A stretch of 41,365 nucleotides of DNA from JAUIBE01 sp035267185 (GCA_035267185.1 DATFLY010000006.1:1-41365); one strand, 5' to 3'; positions 32,456 to 40,924 are shown, counted from the stretch's first letter. Numbers and translations are program-made. Notes: generated by a model from the sequence alone, not told the origin.

Positions 32456-33560
32456 CCAGCAGCAATTTGGCGCTTCTGTTCTGGCGTTGCTCCAGGTTGG
32501 TTTCTGCCAAACTGATCGCCGTCGCGCGATCGCCAATATCGATGTAATAGCCAACTGCATGGTCGGCAAACATCAGGGGATATTCTTCCGTGAGCTGATC
32601 GTAACCCTGCTGCGCCAGCAGTGCGGCCTGTTGTGATTCTTCCTTGTTTCCCAGCAATATTTCAGCCCTGGAAAGCTGGTGGTAAAACTCCGGGTGTTCG
32701 CTCTGTTCTACCACGTTGCGGTAGAGGATGGCAGCAACCTCGTGATTGCCGAGCGCCAACTCCGTCTCCGCCAGGTGTTCAGCGGCAAGCGTGTACTGTG
32801 GGAACCGTTCATTCGCTGCGGCGAAAAACTGCCGTGCAGTGGCGTAGTCCTGGTTATCCAGGAAAATGATGCCTTGCTGAACATGTATCCAGGCCAGGGT
32901 GAACGGGCTGCTGTCAATGTACTGGTCCTGGGCCATTCTCAGCAGCTCTGATGCCTTGTCAGGACGGCCTTGTTCCACCCAGGCTGCTGCCTGGCTGACC
33001 AGGTTTTCAGGTGTAGGCGAGACGTCCGATTTTGATTGAATATCAGCACCCTGGGCGCCTGAAACCGCGCGTCTGACAGCTGCTGTCTCAGTTTTGGGTG
33101 CGCCATTTTTTTCAGCCTGCTCCAGCGCCAGCAATGCCTTGTCGAATTCGTGAAAGCCCATCAGTATTTGCGCGCTGATCAAATCAGCGTTCGCATGAGA
33201 CTTTTGGCTATCACCTGAGATCAATAACAGTGCAGATTCTGCATCTTCAAGACGTCCGGTGAGCTGAAACCTGTGATAAAGCAATTTTGCCAGCTCCGGT
33301 GCAAAGCGGTTTTCAGCCTGGCTGGCATTGAGTCTCTTCAATTCTGCGATCTGGCCGTTCAGGTTGGCCAGGTAGATCGCACCACTGGTTGTTGGGCGCT
33401 GCCCGGTTGAAACCGGCCAGCCGGGACCCGTCATCGCACGTGCCTGGGCCAGGTAATCACCCGGTTGCCGGGGTTTGTCATTGGCCCACAGCCCAAAGGC
33501 CAGCCAGGCTGTCAACACGGCCAGCAAGGATGAATTGACTAAAATCTTGCGAATTTTCAT
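32430..33560 (-). CDS. Secreted or anchored TPR protein
   Basis: 376 residues with an N-terminal hydrophobic segment (ILVNSSLLAVLTAWLAFGLWA) that may be a signal peptide or an anchor. Helical TPR-like units fill the rest, for example DADLISAQ-like ANADLISAQILMGFHEFDKALLALEQA, AWIHVQQGIIFLDNQDYATARQFFAAAN and AAEHLAETELALGNHEVAAILYRNVV. A Ser/Pro-rich linker sits between the halves. The ATG at 33560 has GGGAGG 6 bp upstream; a longer frame to 33617 is unlikely. It lies 63 bp after the DUF4331 gene on the same strand, and such TPR/DUF4331 neighbours are a recurring pair as far as I recall. Its role is probably as a periplasmic scaffold; no enzyme motif is visible. Confidence 0.85.
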   Translation of the reverse strand: MKIRKILVNSSLLAVLTAWLAFGLWANDKPRQPGDYLAQARAMTGPGWPVSTGQRPTTSGAIYLANLNGQIAELKRLNASQAENRFAPELAKLLYHRFQLTGRLEDAESALLLISGDSQKSHANADLISAQILMGFHEFDKALLALEQAEKNGAPKTETAAVRRAVSGAQGADIQSKSDVSPTPENLVSQAAAWVEQGRPDKASELLRMAQDQYIDSSPFTLAWIHVQQGIIFLDNQDYATARQFFAAANERFPQYTLAAEHLAETELALGNHEVAAILYRNVVEQSEHPEFYHQLSRAEILLGNKEESQQAALLAQQGYDQLTEEYPLMFADHAVGYYIDIGDRATAISLAETNLEQRQNRSAKLLLATARECCR

Positions 33561-33623
33561 TGGGTATCCTCCCGTTGTTGTGAAAAATGGAGATGCCGGC
33601 AAAACCGGCACCTCCAACCCCGC

Positions 33624-35093
33624 TTACTGATTGGGTTCAGCGAGGAACGGGAAATCAGCCAGGAATGGCTTGTCGTTGGCATCCACGCCATCGCTGACGC
33701 CGGCGCCAAAGGCAACCAGTGCATCAAGGGTGGCATCCATGACATCCGCATCAAGCGTGCGACCACCACAGTTTTCGGTATCACCCAGCTCAACAGCCAG
33801 GTACGGCCCACAGACCGAAGCGTTGGCACGAATCACAATCCTGTCGTTAACCAGTACGCTTGCCAGGGTGGTGGAATCGCCCAGCAGGGCGTTACCAGCC
33901 ACGCCATCCAATCCGTCGACGAAATCCAGGGCGGCTGCCATTTCGGCCTGGAACATGTCTGCCCAGGTTGTTGGATCATCGGCCAGGTTGTAGTCGTCCT
34001 TGCGGGCAGAACCGATCAGTGCTGTATTTACAGCCGGGCGGCCCTGGCGGTCAATTTGTCCTTCCTGCAGGTAGCTGCATGGCAGATCCTTGATTCGGGA
34101 CAATCGTTGGATGGGAAAGTCAAAATCGCTCAGTCCGGGATAGTCAGCTTCGAAGCTGGCAATTCCGGAATCGCAGTCAGAAAAGATCAGGGTCAGGATG
34201 CCGGCAGATTCACGAATCACGTCATCGGCACTGAAATTGTTGCCAAATTCCGCACCCGAGGTAATGATCACCGGGATCTCGACGCCACCTCCAACCGCCC
34301 GGCCTTCGCCAAGCAGAAAGATCTGCTGGCCACCCACGTAGTTGTACCAGTAAGCCAGCACATCGTTTTCGTAAGGTCCGTTGGCAGGGCGATCGAGCAC
34401 TTCGATCTGAAAGCCGTGGCCATCCTGATCGGGGTCTTCGCCAAACCAAGAGCCGGAAATGCCTGCGTTGATTCCGCCGCCCTGGTTGCGAATGGTGTCG
34501 CCCCAGACGCTGAGCACGATGTCGCCGCCAGCGGCCGGTGCAAACACCGAATTGTCAATTCCGACCACGATCGCCAGGGTATTCAGACCCGCGAAGAAAT
34601 CAGTTCCCGGATCAGTGAAGGCCGGAGCCTGGCTGGCAACCGTATCGTTAAAGGCCTGCAGGTCAAAGAAAAACGGATCATCGCGTAAGCCTGCGTAGAC
34701 CCTCATGTCGCCATTTTGCCGGGTGGCACCAATGGCGCCTGAAACAGAACGTCCTCCCGGCGCGATGCAATTTACATCCTGCGAAAGAAAAGTCTCGTCA
34801 GGGCGGGTGAAAGTACAGGTGATGGATTCTTCACCGTCGGCGTTGCCGATGTTGAAGCGGTAGGCCACAACATCAGAAAAGCGTGTTGCAGAATTGGCAA
34901 TCGGATTGACCGTCATGACCAGAATCAACTCATCTGTGTCATTTGGATTGACAAAGGTGTAAATGTCATTGATGTCAGACGCCGGATCATTCTGTACCAG
35001 CGGTGCATCGAGGTGATCCGCGGCAAAAGCCGTGGATGCCATGGCGGCAGTCAGCAGCAAAGGCGCGCAGAGTGCCGAATATTTGGTGTTCAT
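33624..35093 (-). CDS. Secreted DUF4331 protein with an inserted YWFTY-type module
   Basis: 489 residues with a signal peptide (cleavage near AFA-AD). The mature protein opens with DHLDAPLVQNDPASDINDIYTFVNP, the classic DUF4331 start. The domain runs to about 205 (ADIVLSVWGDT-like GGDIVLSVWGDTI), is interrupted by the shared module at about 209-339 (GSWFGEDPDQDGHGF, LAYWYNYVGG, FSDCDSG, LPC), and resumes with the family block GQIDRQGRPAVNTALIG through to the end. This is the only copy of the module that is internal, not terminal. The function of DUF4331 is unknown. The ATG at 35093 has GGGAG about 9 bp upstream; a frame to 35132 is not needed. It is first in an operon with the TPR gene. Confidence 0.88.
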   Translation of the reverse strand: MNTKYSALCAPLLLTAAMASTAFAADHLDAPLVQNDPASDINDIYTFVNPNDTDELILVMTVNPIANSATRFSDVVAYRFNIGNADGEESITCTFTRPDETFLSQDVNCIAPGGRSVSGAIGATRQNGDMRVYAGLRDDPFFFDLQAFNDTVASQAPAFTDPGTDFFAGLNTLAIVVGIDNSVFAPAAGGDIVLSVWGDTIRNQGGGINAGISGSWFGEDPDQDGHGFQIEVLDRPANGPYENDVLAYWYNYVGGQQIFLLGEGRAVGGGVEIPVIITSGAEFGNNFSADDVIRESAGILTLIFSDCDSGIASFEADYPGLSDFDFPIQRLSRIKDLPCSYLQEGQIDRQGRPAVNTALIGSARKDDYNLADDPTTWADMFQAEMAAALDFVDGLDGVAGNALLGDSTTLASVLVNDRIVIRANASVCGPYLAVELGDTENCGGRTLDADVMDATLDALVAFGAGVSDGVDANDKPFLADFPFLAEPNQ

Positions 35094-35268
35094 CAGTTGT
35101 TCTCCCGTTTGGACCTGGCCATTCACCTTCAATCGTTTCGATGTCGGTGGACCAGATCATGATTTTCGACGTCCGGCATGATTGCCGGTTGTCAGGGGTA
35201 TATACGGGAGCCAGACGTTTTTGGATGCAGACAGTTTTGGAATTTGTTCAAGACTGAAAGAGGCGTGC

Positions 35269-35309
35269 GAGAACTGCCGAATCTGCAAAGGGCGGATCCG
35301 GCAGTTCTC
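35269..35309 (-). terminator. Hairpin terminator after the MBL-fold gene
   Basis: GAGAACTGCCG (35269-35279) pairs perfectly with CGGCAGTTCTC (35299-35309), with extra pairing inside (ATCTGC against GCGGAT). It lies 19 bp past the stop of the minus-strand gene at 35329. On that strand GCACGCCTCTTT follows, a modest T-run; on the other strand TCTTCT follows. Confidence 0.7.
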
Positions 35310-35328
35310 TCTTCTATCCGGGGTGCAG

Positions 35329-36957
35329 TCAGGGGAGCCTGAGAAAATCCCGCCGGCCACTGATGGACTCGTCAGTCAGGCCATAGACTTCAAACCAGTC
35401 ATCTGCTGATTGCTCACGATTGGCGGGCAGGGTGACAAACGTTTTAGGCGTGTCGAGCATTTGCCGGACTTCGGCGCGGGTGTATGGCCTGCCGTGAACC
35501 GGCAGGTGCCAATCAATTTTCGATTCATCCAGGCCGTTGGATTCTTCCAGCCAGTTAATAAAGTGTCGCAGGCCATAACTGGCGCCCTGTCGGATTTCGG
35601 GCGTATTGCCCCAGCCAATGAAAATATCGGCACTGAAGGTGGCCTTCATCCTGGGCAGCCAGCCCACCAGCATGTCTTCTGAATGCGGTGAACTGGCATA
35701 GCGCAGAACATGCAATTCGCCGGTTTCATCGGCAAATACCCGCTGGTTTCCTGCCAGGAATTCGAACTTCACCGTATCCAGCAGCGCACCATCGTCAATG
35801 GGCGCCAGTAACTCGAGCAGGTAGCCGACTTTCTCAGGCGTGGTCAGTATGGTCGCCCCGATATCCGCGTAGAAACGCATCCCAACCGCATGATCATCGT
35901 GGTAGTGGGTTGGAACAACATAGCGCAGCGGCTTATTGCCCATCCTGTCCTGCATGGCTTCATAAACGGATTCGGCATACCAGGCCATGCCGCCGGTTTC
36001 CATGGCGACGAAGTAATCATCGAATTCGACATAAAGAATATTGGTGCCATTATCCCCGGCCAGGTAAACACCTTCTGACTGCTGGCGAACTTCCAGTGAA
36101 CCATCATTGGCATAACCCATGTGCGGATTCGCACCCTCCACAAAGTCATCCGGAATTTCCAGAAGTGGCATGATGTCAGCATCCAGGTCCAGGTAAGTCA
36201 GGCGGTAGTCGAGTGTGAAAGTCTGTTCTGAAGGCAGATACTCAAAGAACCTTCCAGCAAAGGTGATGCCCTGATGTTCAAAAGGCTCTGCGTAAATTTG
36301 CCAGTCTTCCAGTTCCTGGTTGGTTGTCATATCACCCCGACGGGTCAGGGTGGCATAGATGAGGTGTGTTTCGGGGTGAACCAGGATGCCCATTGAGCCC
36401 AGGCGCAACCCGATGTATTCCTGTCCGCGATGGGTTCGGTTTTCGATCAGTACCACTTCATCACGCTTGCGATGCAAATCCCTTGCGAGCAGAGGCGGGG
36501 CCAGGAGCCTCAGCGTGGATTGAATGCCTTCAACCGATGACATGCTCATGCCTTTGCTAAAAGTGCGCTGTTCAGTGTCCAGATCGAAGCTGCCATCCGG
36601 CCCGATCACCGACCGGGAGGGAAAAATCAGGCCGCCCGGATAATTGCCCACTGAATCCCTTACAGCCCAGTGCTGCTCATAGTCCATGGCAAAAAAATTC
36701 CTGACCGGGACCCGGTCATAAGGAGGTTCGGTATGGCGGCTCTGATGACGATGGATTCTGTAGCCGGCGAATTCTATGGCAATAGACTCGATCGCCTCCA
36801 GGCGCTCAATTCCGCCATATGACTCGACCACTCGGTTGACCAGTTCATCTGCATCCATCGATTCGTCATGGTTATTTGCCTGGCAGAGAGACGGCAACAG
36901 CAAGCCAGTCAGCAGTATGGGTAAATTAGTTATAAACAGAACCTGTAAAAATTTCAT
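35329..36957 (-). CDS. Secreted MBL-fold metallohydrolase
   Basis: 542 residues with a signal peptide (to about residue 27, LCQAN). About 30-290 resemble the N-terminal beta-rich part seen in secreted MBL proteins that begin DADELVNRVVESYGG. The metallo-beta-lactamase domain starts about 290. Metal ligands are H351-Y-H353-D-D355-H356 (VPTHYHDDH), H425 in ASSPHSEDM, a probable Asp in FSADIFI and H488 in LPVHGRP. It is a zinc hydrolase outside the cytoplasm; substrate unknown, and antibiotic hydrolysis is not implied. The ATG at 36957 has CGGAGCG about 8 bp upstream; a frame to 37080 would cross the promoter region. It is divergent from an AraC regulator, with two operator-like repeats between them. 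Confidence 0.88.
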   Translation of the reverse strand: MKFLQVLFITNLPILLTGLLLPSLCQANNHDESMDADELVNRVVESYGGIERLEAIESIAIEFAGYRIHRHQSRHTEPPYDRVPVRNFFAMDYEQHWAVRDSVGNYPGGLIFPSRSVIGPDGSFDLDTEQRTFSKGMSMSSVEGIQSTLRLLAPPLLARDLHRKRDEVVLIENRTHRGQEYIGLRLGSMGILVHPETHLIYATLTRRGDMTTNQELEDWQIYAEPFEHQGITFAGRFFEYLPSEQTFTLDYRLTYLDLDADIMPLLEIPDDFVEGANPHMGYANDGSLEVRQQSEGVYLAGDNGTNILYVEFDDYFVAMETGGMAWYAESVYEAMQDRMGNKPLRYVVPTHYHDDHAVGMRFYADIGATILTTPEKVGYLLELLAPIDDGALLDTVKFEFLAGNQRVFADETGELHVLRYASSPHSEDMLVGWLPRMKATFSADIFIGWGNTPEIRQGASYGLRHFINWLEESNGLDESKIDWHLPVHGRPYTRAEVRQMLDTPKTFVTLPANREQSADDWFEVYGLTDESISGRRDFLRLP

Positions 36958-37014
36958 CGCTTTCGCTCCGGATATTTCGCTGGAGTGAATATGCGCTGAT
37001 TCAGTCATCACGTA

Positions 37015-37049
37015 TTGTACGAATGTGCGGCTTTTTGTACGTTTTGCGG
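37015..37049. promoter_or_regulatory. Tandem direct repeats, AraC-type operator candidate
   Basis: TTGTACGAATGTGCGG (37015-37030) and TTGTACGTTTTGCGG (37035-37049) are direct repeats with one indel, starting 20 bp apart, about two helix turns. They lie between the divergent MBL-fold gene (start 36957) and the AraC-family gene (start 37146). AraC proteins typically bind such direct half-sites, so control of one or both genes by the neighbour is likely (inference). Confidence 0.5.
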
Positions 37050-37145
37050 TCTGACGTTCGTCCGGCTCACCCTGGCGCAATCCGGCTCGAAACGTGGTTG
37101 TGAATCCACCATGATTGAATTAACTCGATACGAGGAAGCTTAAAA

Positions 37146-37955
37146 GTGGATTTTTCCGGTGTCACCCACCATTGGATGGATTGCGACGATGTCCGATTGG
37201 CATTGACCCATTGCGATGCCGGCGTGGCATTGCCGCGTCATCATCACGCCGATCCCTTCCTGTCTTTCCTGATCAGCGGCCAGTACGCCGAAGGCCATGG
37301 TCGTCAGTGGACAGATTGCAATGAGAACATGCTGACCTGGCATCCGGCCAACGACCAGCACGCGGTACAACATGGCGACAAGGAAGTCGTCAGCCTGCAG
37401 ATGGAGTTTCCTGGCGGCGCATTCGAATCCATTTCGCTTTCGAAGAAACTTCCGGCGACTCGAACCGCTGCTTTGATGCCTTCACTGAGAATGTCATTGC
37501 TCAACCTGGTTGATGAGCTTCGCTCTCCCGATCCGTGGTCGCACATTTCCATTCGTGGTTGCTTGTTGCAGGTCTTATCAGCAATTGGCCGTTTTGAAAT
37601 GCGGACAGGAAATGCAACAGGAGTTGCTGTAGTGAGCCGGATCGACGCTGCCATTGCAGAGGCCTTTCCTGGTGCTCCGGAACTCGATGAAGTGATTTCA
37701 GGCCTGGGTTTGAGTGTCGCACAGGCCGCCTCAATTTACCGTCACGAAACCGGCATCACCATTTCTGTGGCCATCAGGAAGTTTCGCATCACCCGTGCCT
37801 GTGAATTACTGAAAGAACGTGATTTGCCCCTTGCCGATGTCGCCCTTGAATGTGGTTTCTGCGACCAGAGTCACTTTACCCGTTCATTTTCACGTCTGCT
37901 GAAATGTACGCCGGGTCAGTATCGCCAGAGTATTTCAGGCCTGCTGAGCATCTGA
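37146..37955 (+). CDS. AraC-family regulator with cupin-like sensor
   Basis: 269 residues, cytoplasmic. The N-terminal cupin-like part has LPRHHHADPFLSFLISGQYAEGHGRQW and NDQHAVQHG, the usual small-molecule sensor of this class. The C-terminal AraC domain (about 165-265) has the helix-turn-helix units LSVAQAASIYRHETGITIS and LPLADVALECGFCDQSHFTRSFSRLL, then TPGQYRQ. The GTG start at 37146 has GAGGAAG 7 bp upstream. It is divergent from the MBL-fold gene, with direct repeats in the gap that suit its binding. The effector is unknown. Confidence 0.92.
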   Translation: MDFSGVTHHWMDCDDVRLALTHCDAGVALPRHHHADPFLSFLISGQYAEGHGRQWTDCNENMLTWHPANDQHAVQHGDKEVVSLQMEFPGGAFESISLSKKLPATRTAALMPSLRMSLLNLVDELRSPDPWSHISIRGCLLQVLSAIGRFEMRTGNATGVAVVSRIDAAIAEAFPGAPELDEVISGLGLSVAQAASIYRHETGITISVAIRKFRITRACELLKERDLPLADVALECGFCDQSHFTRSFSRLLKCTPGQYRQSISGLLSI

Positions 37956-38062
37956 CCATGGACCTGAGAAAAGTTTAAGGTGCCTTTTCCCTGAGTTTTC
38001 CTATACTGGTTGGGGATAACAAACCAGGTTCAGGTCATCGTAGACAGAAGGGAGTGCAGAAT

Positions 38063-39061
38063 ATGGGAACGGAATTTAATATCTCTGTGGCGGGTTGGGT
38101 TCTGTTTGTTGGTTTAACCCTGGGCCTGACAGAAGCCATCGCGCAACAGGATATGGAAGGCGGTGCTGATCATTCCCAGATCCCCAGGATAGACAGGACT
38201 GAAATCCGGGGCCACCTGGTCAATCAGTATGATGACGTCGAATTTGTCATCGGTCTCGATGATGATGCCTTGCAAAAACAGGTTGCCGGGGGCACGCGAA
38301 CCCGGGTTTTGTATATCGCACCGCCGTCAATCAGTCGCGCCGAAGTGTTTCGCAACTATGGACAGGCCTTAGATGATCTGGGCGAGGCAGAGCTCATGTT
38401 TCAGTGCGACGAGCAGTGCCCGAAAAAGCTGGGTCCGGATTTCATCTGGGACGGCAAACAACGCATTCCAACCAATATCAACCAGTCTGATTTTATGTAT
38501 GGCTCCCTTTCATACGAAGATCAGGGTTATGCCTACTGGGTGGTCACCAGCGAATCGGCCCGTTACCACGTGGCGGTTTATACGGCGTCACTCAACGGCC
38601 TTTATACCAAGCAAGTCAAAGACACACGCTCGATTCACCTGGACGTGGTTGAAGAAGCAGGTTTTGAGGCCAGCCTGACGGTCGTTACGCCTGATGAAAT
38701 CGCTGAAGGCATTTCGAAGGAAGGGCGAATCGCTCTTTACGGAATCTATTTCGATTTCGACAGTGATACCCTGCGCGCGGATTCACAGGCAACTCTGGAG
38801 GCGATATCAAGCGCTTTAAACGGCAACTCCGGACTCAATGTTTTCGTCGTGGGACACACGGATAACGAGGGCAGCTATGAATATAATCTGCAATTATCCC
38901 AGCGACGGGCCGCTGCAGTGGTGTTGGCGCTGACCACTGATCATGGCATCGCAGCGGAGCGGCTCAGGGCCGTTGGGGTAGGGCCGGTGGCGCCGGTTGC
39001 CAGCAATCGAAGTGAAGACGGTCGTTCATTGAACCGACGTGTCGAGCTGGTCGAGTTTTGA
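38063..39061 (+). CDS. DUF4892 plus OmpA-like peptidoglycan-associated protein
   Basis: 332 residues with a signal peptide (to about residue 27, AIAQQ). About 50-205 are DUF4892 (YDDVEFVIGL, TRVLYIAPPSISRAEVFRNYGQAL, a C-x3-C in FQCDEQCPKKLG, YWVVTSESARYHVAVYTA). About 225-332 are an OmpA/MotB domain, with IYFDFDSDTLRADSQATLEAI, VFVVGHTDNEGSYEYNLQLSQRRA and LNRRVELVEF, which binds peptidoglycan. It probably anchors or organises the outer membrane in the periplasm. The ATG at 38063 has GGGAG 8 bp upstream; a GTG at 38054 overlaps that site and is less likely. A TATACT -10-like box at about 38003 could belong to its promoter. Confidence 0.9.
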   Translation: MGTEFNISVAGWVLFVGLTLGLTEAIAQQDMEGGADHSQIPRIDRTEIRGHLVNQYDDVEFVIGLDDDALQKQVAGGTRTRVLYIAPPSISRAEVFRNYGQALDDLGEAELMFQCDEQCPKKLGPDFIWDGKQRIPTNINQSDFMYGSLSYEDQGYAYWVVTSESARYHVAVYTASLNGLYTKQVKDTRSIHLDVVEEAGFEASLTVVTPDEIAEGISKEGRIALYGIYFDFDSDTLRADSQATLEAISSALNGNSGLNVFVVGHTDNEGSYEYNLQLSQRRAAAVVLALTTDHGIAAERLRAVGVGPVAPVASNRSEDGRSLNRRVELVEF

Positions 39062-39189
39062 TGCTGAATCCTTGCCAGTCAGACAATCCTGCACCGCCCG
39101 GTAAATTTTCGAGGTTGGGCATGACGCTTTTCTAAACGCCTGGTTAATCGACGACTGGCTTTTGTTCCACGTTTTTGTCAGGGGTTATT

Positions 39190-39729
39190 GTGTTTCCTTT
39201 TGTCAGATTTTTGAGTGGCTCTCTCGCCACACTTTGGCTGGTTGCCTGCGCGACCTACCAACCTCTCCTCAATAGTGACCGCATTGAACAAAAATTCGGC
39301 AGTTATGGCGTTGAAGTGGTTCGCCAGAATGAAACACGCCGTGTATCCAGTCTCTACTCATTGAGCGGAGGCGAGCACATCACACGCACCTGGGCGATTG
39401 TTGAATTTCTGAGCCCAAACGAGCCTGCTCTGGATAAGGAACATGAGGCCATCTTCGGCGGTGCCTCTATTGGCAGAACATTTCGGGACGCTGGCTGGAC
39501 GATTTACAAAGCGCCGCTTGGTGCGGAAGAAGTCGTGGTTTCAACTGAAGATGCAGAAATTGGTGCGTATATGCACATTAATCTTCCGGCCAGGTTGGCG
39601 GCGTGGAAATACGAATTCGTGGTCTCCAGGGAAGGGCAGACTTTTGACTACGCACGCATCACCGAAATATATCACCCGGATTACCTGGACTTCGAAGACC
39701 TTTTGCGGATTTCAGCAAGCCCGCAATGA
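39190..39729 (+). CDS. Small lipoprotein of unknown function
   Basis: 179 residues. The start region is MFPFVRFLSGSLATLWLVACATY, with a lipobox LVAC at about residues 17-20, so it should be lipid-anchored, most likely to the outer membrane (Ala-Thr after the Cys gives no inner-membrane signal). The mature part has a beta-rich pattern (FGSYGVEVVRQNETRRVSSLYSL) and I do not recognise the family. The GTG at 39190 has AGGGG 5 bp upstream; a TTG at 39175 has no ribosome site. It follows the OmpA-like gene after 128 bp and could share its transcript. Confidence 0.75.
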   Translation: MFPFVRFLSGSLATLWLVACATYQPLLNSDRIEQKFGSYGVEVVRQNETRRVSSLYSLSGGEHITRTWAIVEFLSPNEPALDKEHEAIFGGASIGRTFRDAGWTIYKAPLGAEEVVVSTEDAEIGAYMHINLPARLAAWKYEFVVSREGQTFDYARITEIYHPDYLDFEDLLRISASPQ

Positions 39730-39741
39730 AGTTCTGATCGC

Positions 39742-39765
39742 CCGGCAGCACCACCTGCTCGCCGG
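39742..39765 (+). terminator. Imperfect hairpin after the lipoprotein gene
   Basis: CCGGCAGCA (39742-39750) pairs with TGCTCGCCGG (39756-39765) with one bulged base, 12 bp after the stop. It is followed by AATTT and CTTTT further on, not a clean T-run. The rest of the gap to 39950 shows no gene. Confidence 0.4.
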
Positions 39766-39950
39766 AATTTCGCACTTTTCCCTGATTGCATCATGCAGTC
39801 AGTATTGTCATGATTTGGCGCAGGAAAGCTTTGATTTGATTGGATTTCACAGAAATATCCCGGAAATTTCACTTAAATCACAAGCAATGAAGCCAGCCTG
39901 GGATCAAGGTTAGTACTCGTTAATCCCGATTTAGGAGGAGGACCAGCCTC

Positions 39951-40874
39951 ATGGCTAAAAGCACTCAATTGACACTTTTACTAATCTCACTCTCGTTGCT
40001 GTCTGCAGCAGCGAATGCTGCCCCCCGTTTCAGTCCGTGGGGTGATGCGGAGCGAGAGGCTGATACTGAAAACAGCGTGCAGGGCGGTTGCCCAATCGAG
40101 TCGAAAGACGGCCTTAGCCTTTACATGGCGTCGGGTCGCGACGGTGGACTGGGCATGAATGATATCTGGGTGGCCGATCGCTTTGACACCGATGAAGCTT
40201 TCGGCGAAGCCTACAACCTGGGTGAACCGGTCAATTCTGAATACGCCGATTTTTGCCCCACGCCGCTGAATGGTTTTTACCTGATGTTCGTCAGCACCAG
40301 ACCAGGCCCTGATGCCTGCGGTGGCGGCGATATTCACATCGTCCGTCGCAATCCTGCCAAGGGGTGGGGAGATCCGGTTCGTTTGGGCTGCGCTGAGGAC
40401 GGCGAAGGTCCTAACACTGCGTACGCAGAATTCAGTCCATCCCTGGTTGAGATCGATGGGCAGGTCTACCTCTATTATTCCAGCGATGGTGTTGATGGCA
40501 GCGACCAGGACATCTACGTGAGCGAACTACAGCCAGACGGTAGCTTTTCGGTGGGTGTGCCGGTCGTCGAACTCAATACGCCGGACGATGATCGCATGCC
40601 GAATATCAGTAAGAACGGGCTCGAGATCGTATTCAGTTCAAACCGCGCGACCTGGGGCGGTGGCCAGCCAGCGCAGGGCGGTCAGGATGTCTATACTTCC
40701 AGCCGTTCCAGTACCAATGCACCATGGTCTGAACCAGAAAATCTTGGTCCCGGAATCAATACGGTGTTGAGCGAGACACGTGCATCGATGTCCTGGGACC
40801 GCGAGCGGCTTCACTTCGGACGCGATGGTGAAATTTACCTGAGCACGCGCTTTAAGCAACGCGGCAAACCTTAA
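39951..40874 (+). CDS. Secreted PD40/WD40-like beta-propeller protein
   Basis: 307 residues with a signal peptide (cleavage near ANA-AP). Repeated PD40-type blades are seen: CPIESKDGLSLYMASGRDGG-NDIWVADR, FCPTPLNGFYLMFVSTRPG-DIHIVRR, FSPSLVEIDGQVYLYYSSDG-DIYVSEL, MPNISKNGLEIVFSSNRA-DVYTSSR and ASMSWDRERLHFGRDGEIYLS. The pattern (aspartate or serine-rich turn, then D-I-Y/W-V) is that of TolB-like and WD40-like PD40 propellers. It probably binds a partner in the periplasm; no enzyme residues are visible. The ATG at 39951 has a strong GGAGGAGG about 12 bp upstream. It is followed by a strong terminator. Confidence 0.87.
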   Translation: MAKSTQLTLLLISLSLLSAAANAAPRFSPWGDAEREADTENSVQGGCPIESKDGLSLYMASGRDGGLGMNDIWVADRFDTDEAFGEAYNLGEPVNSEYADFCPTPLNGFYLMFVSTRPGPDACGGGDIHIVRRNPAKGWGDPVRLGCAEDGEGPNTAYAEFSPSLVEIDGQVYLYYSSDGVDGSDQDIYVSELQPDGSFSVGVPVVELNTPDDDRMPNISKNGLEIVFSSNRATWGGGQPAQGGQDVYTSSRSSTNAPWSEPENLGPGINTVLSETRASMSWDRERLHFGRDGEIYLSTRFKQRGKP

Positions 40875-40878
40875 AACT

Positions 40879-40923
40879 AAAAAGGGGCCGGATACGTTTT
40901 CCGAAAATGTATTCGGCCTCTTT
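40879..40923. terminator. Strong Rho-independent terminator, second copy
   Basis: AAAAA, then GGCCGGATACGTTTT (40885-40899) pairing with AAAATGTATTCGGCC (40904-40918) around a CCG-type loop, then TCTTT. It is the partner of the hairpin at 30973-31017: bases differ on both arms yet the stem is kept, one change (G-C to A-U) being compensated. It sits between the convergent stops at 40874 and 40925 and can serve both genes. Confidence 0.9.
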
Positions 40924-40924
40924 C

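Noticed and set aside
35329..36957. MBL-fold protein as a class B beta-lactamase
   Set aside because: The length (542 aa), the HYHDDH ligand set and the large N-terminal domain do not fit class B enzymes.
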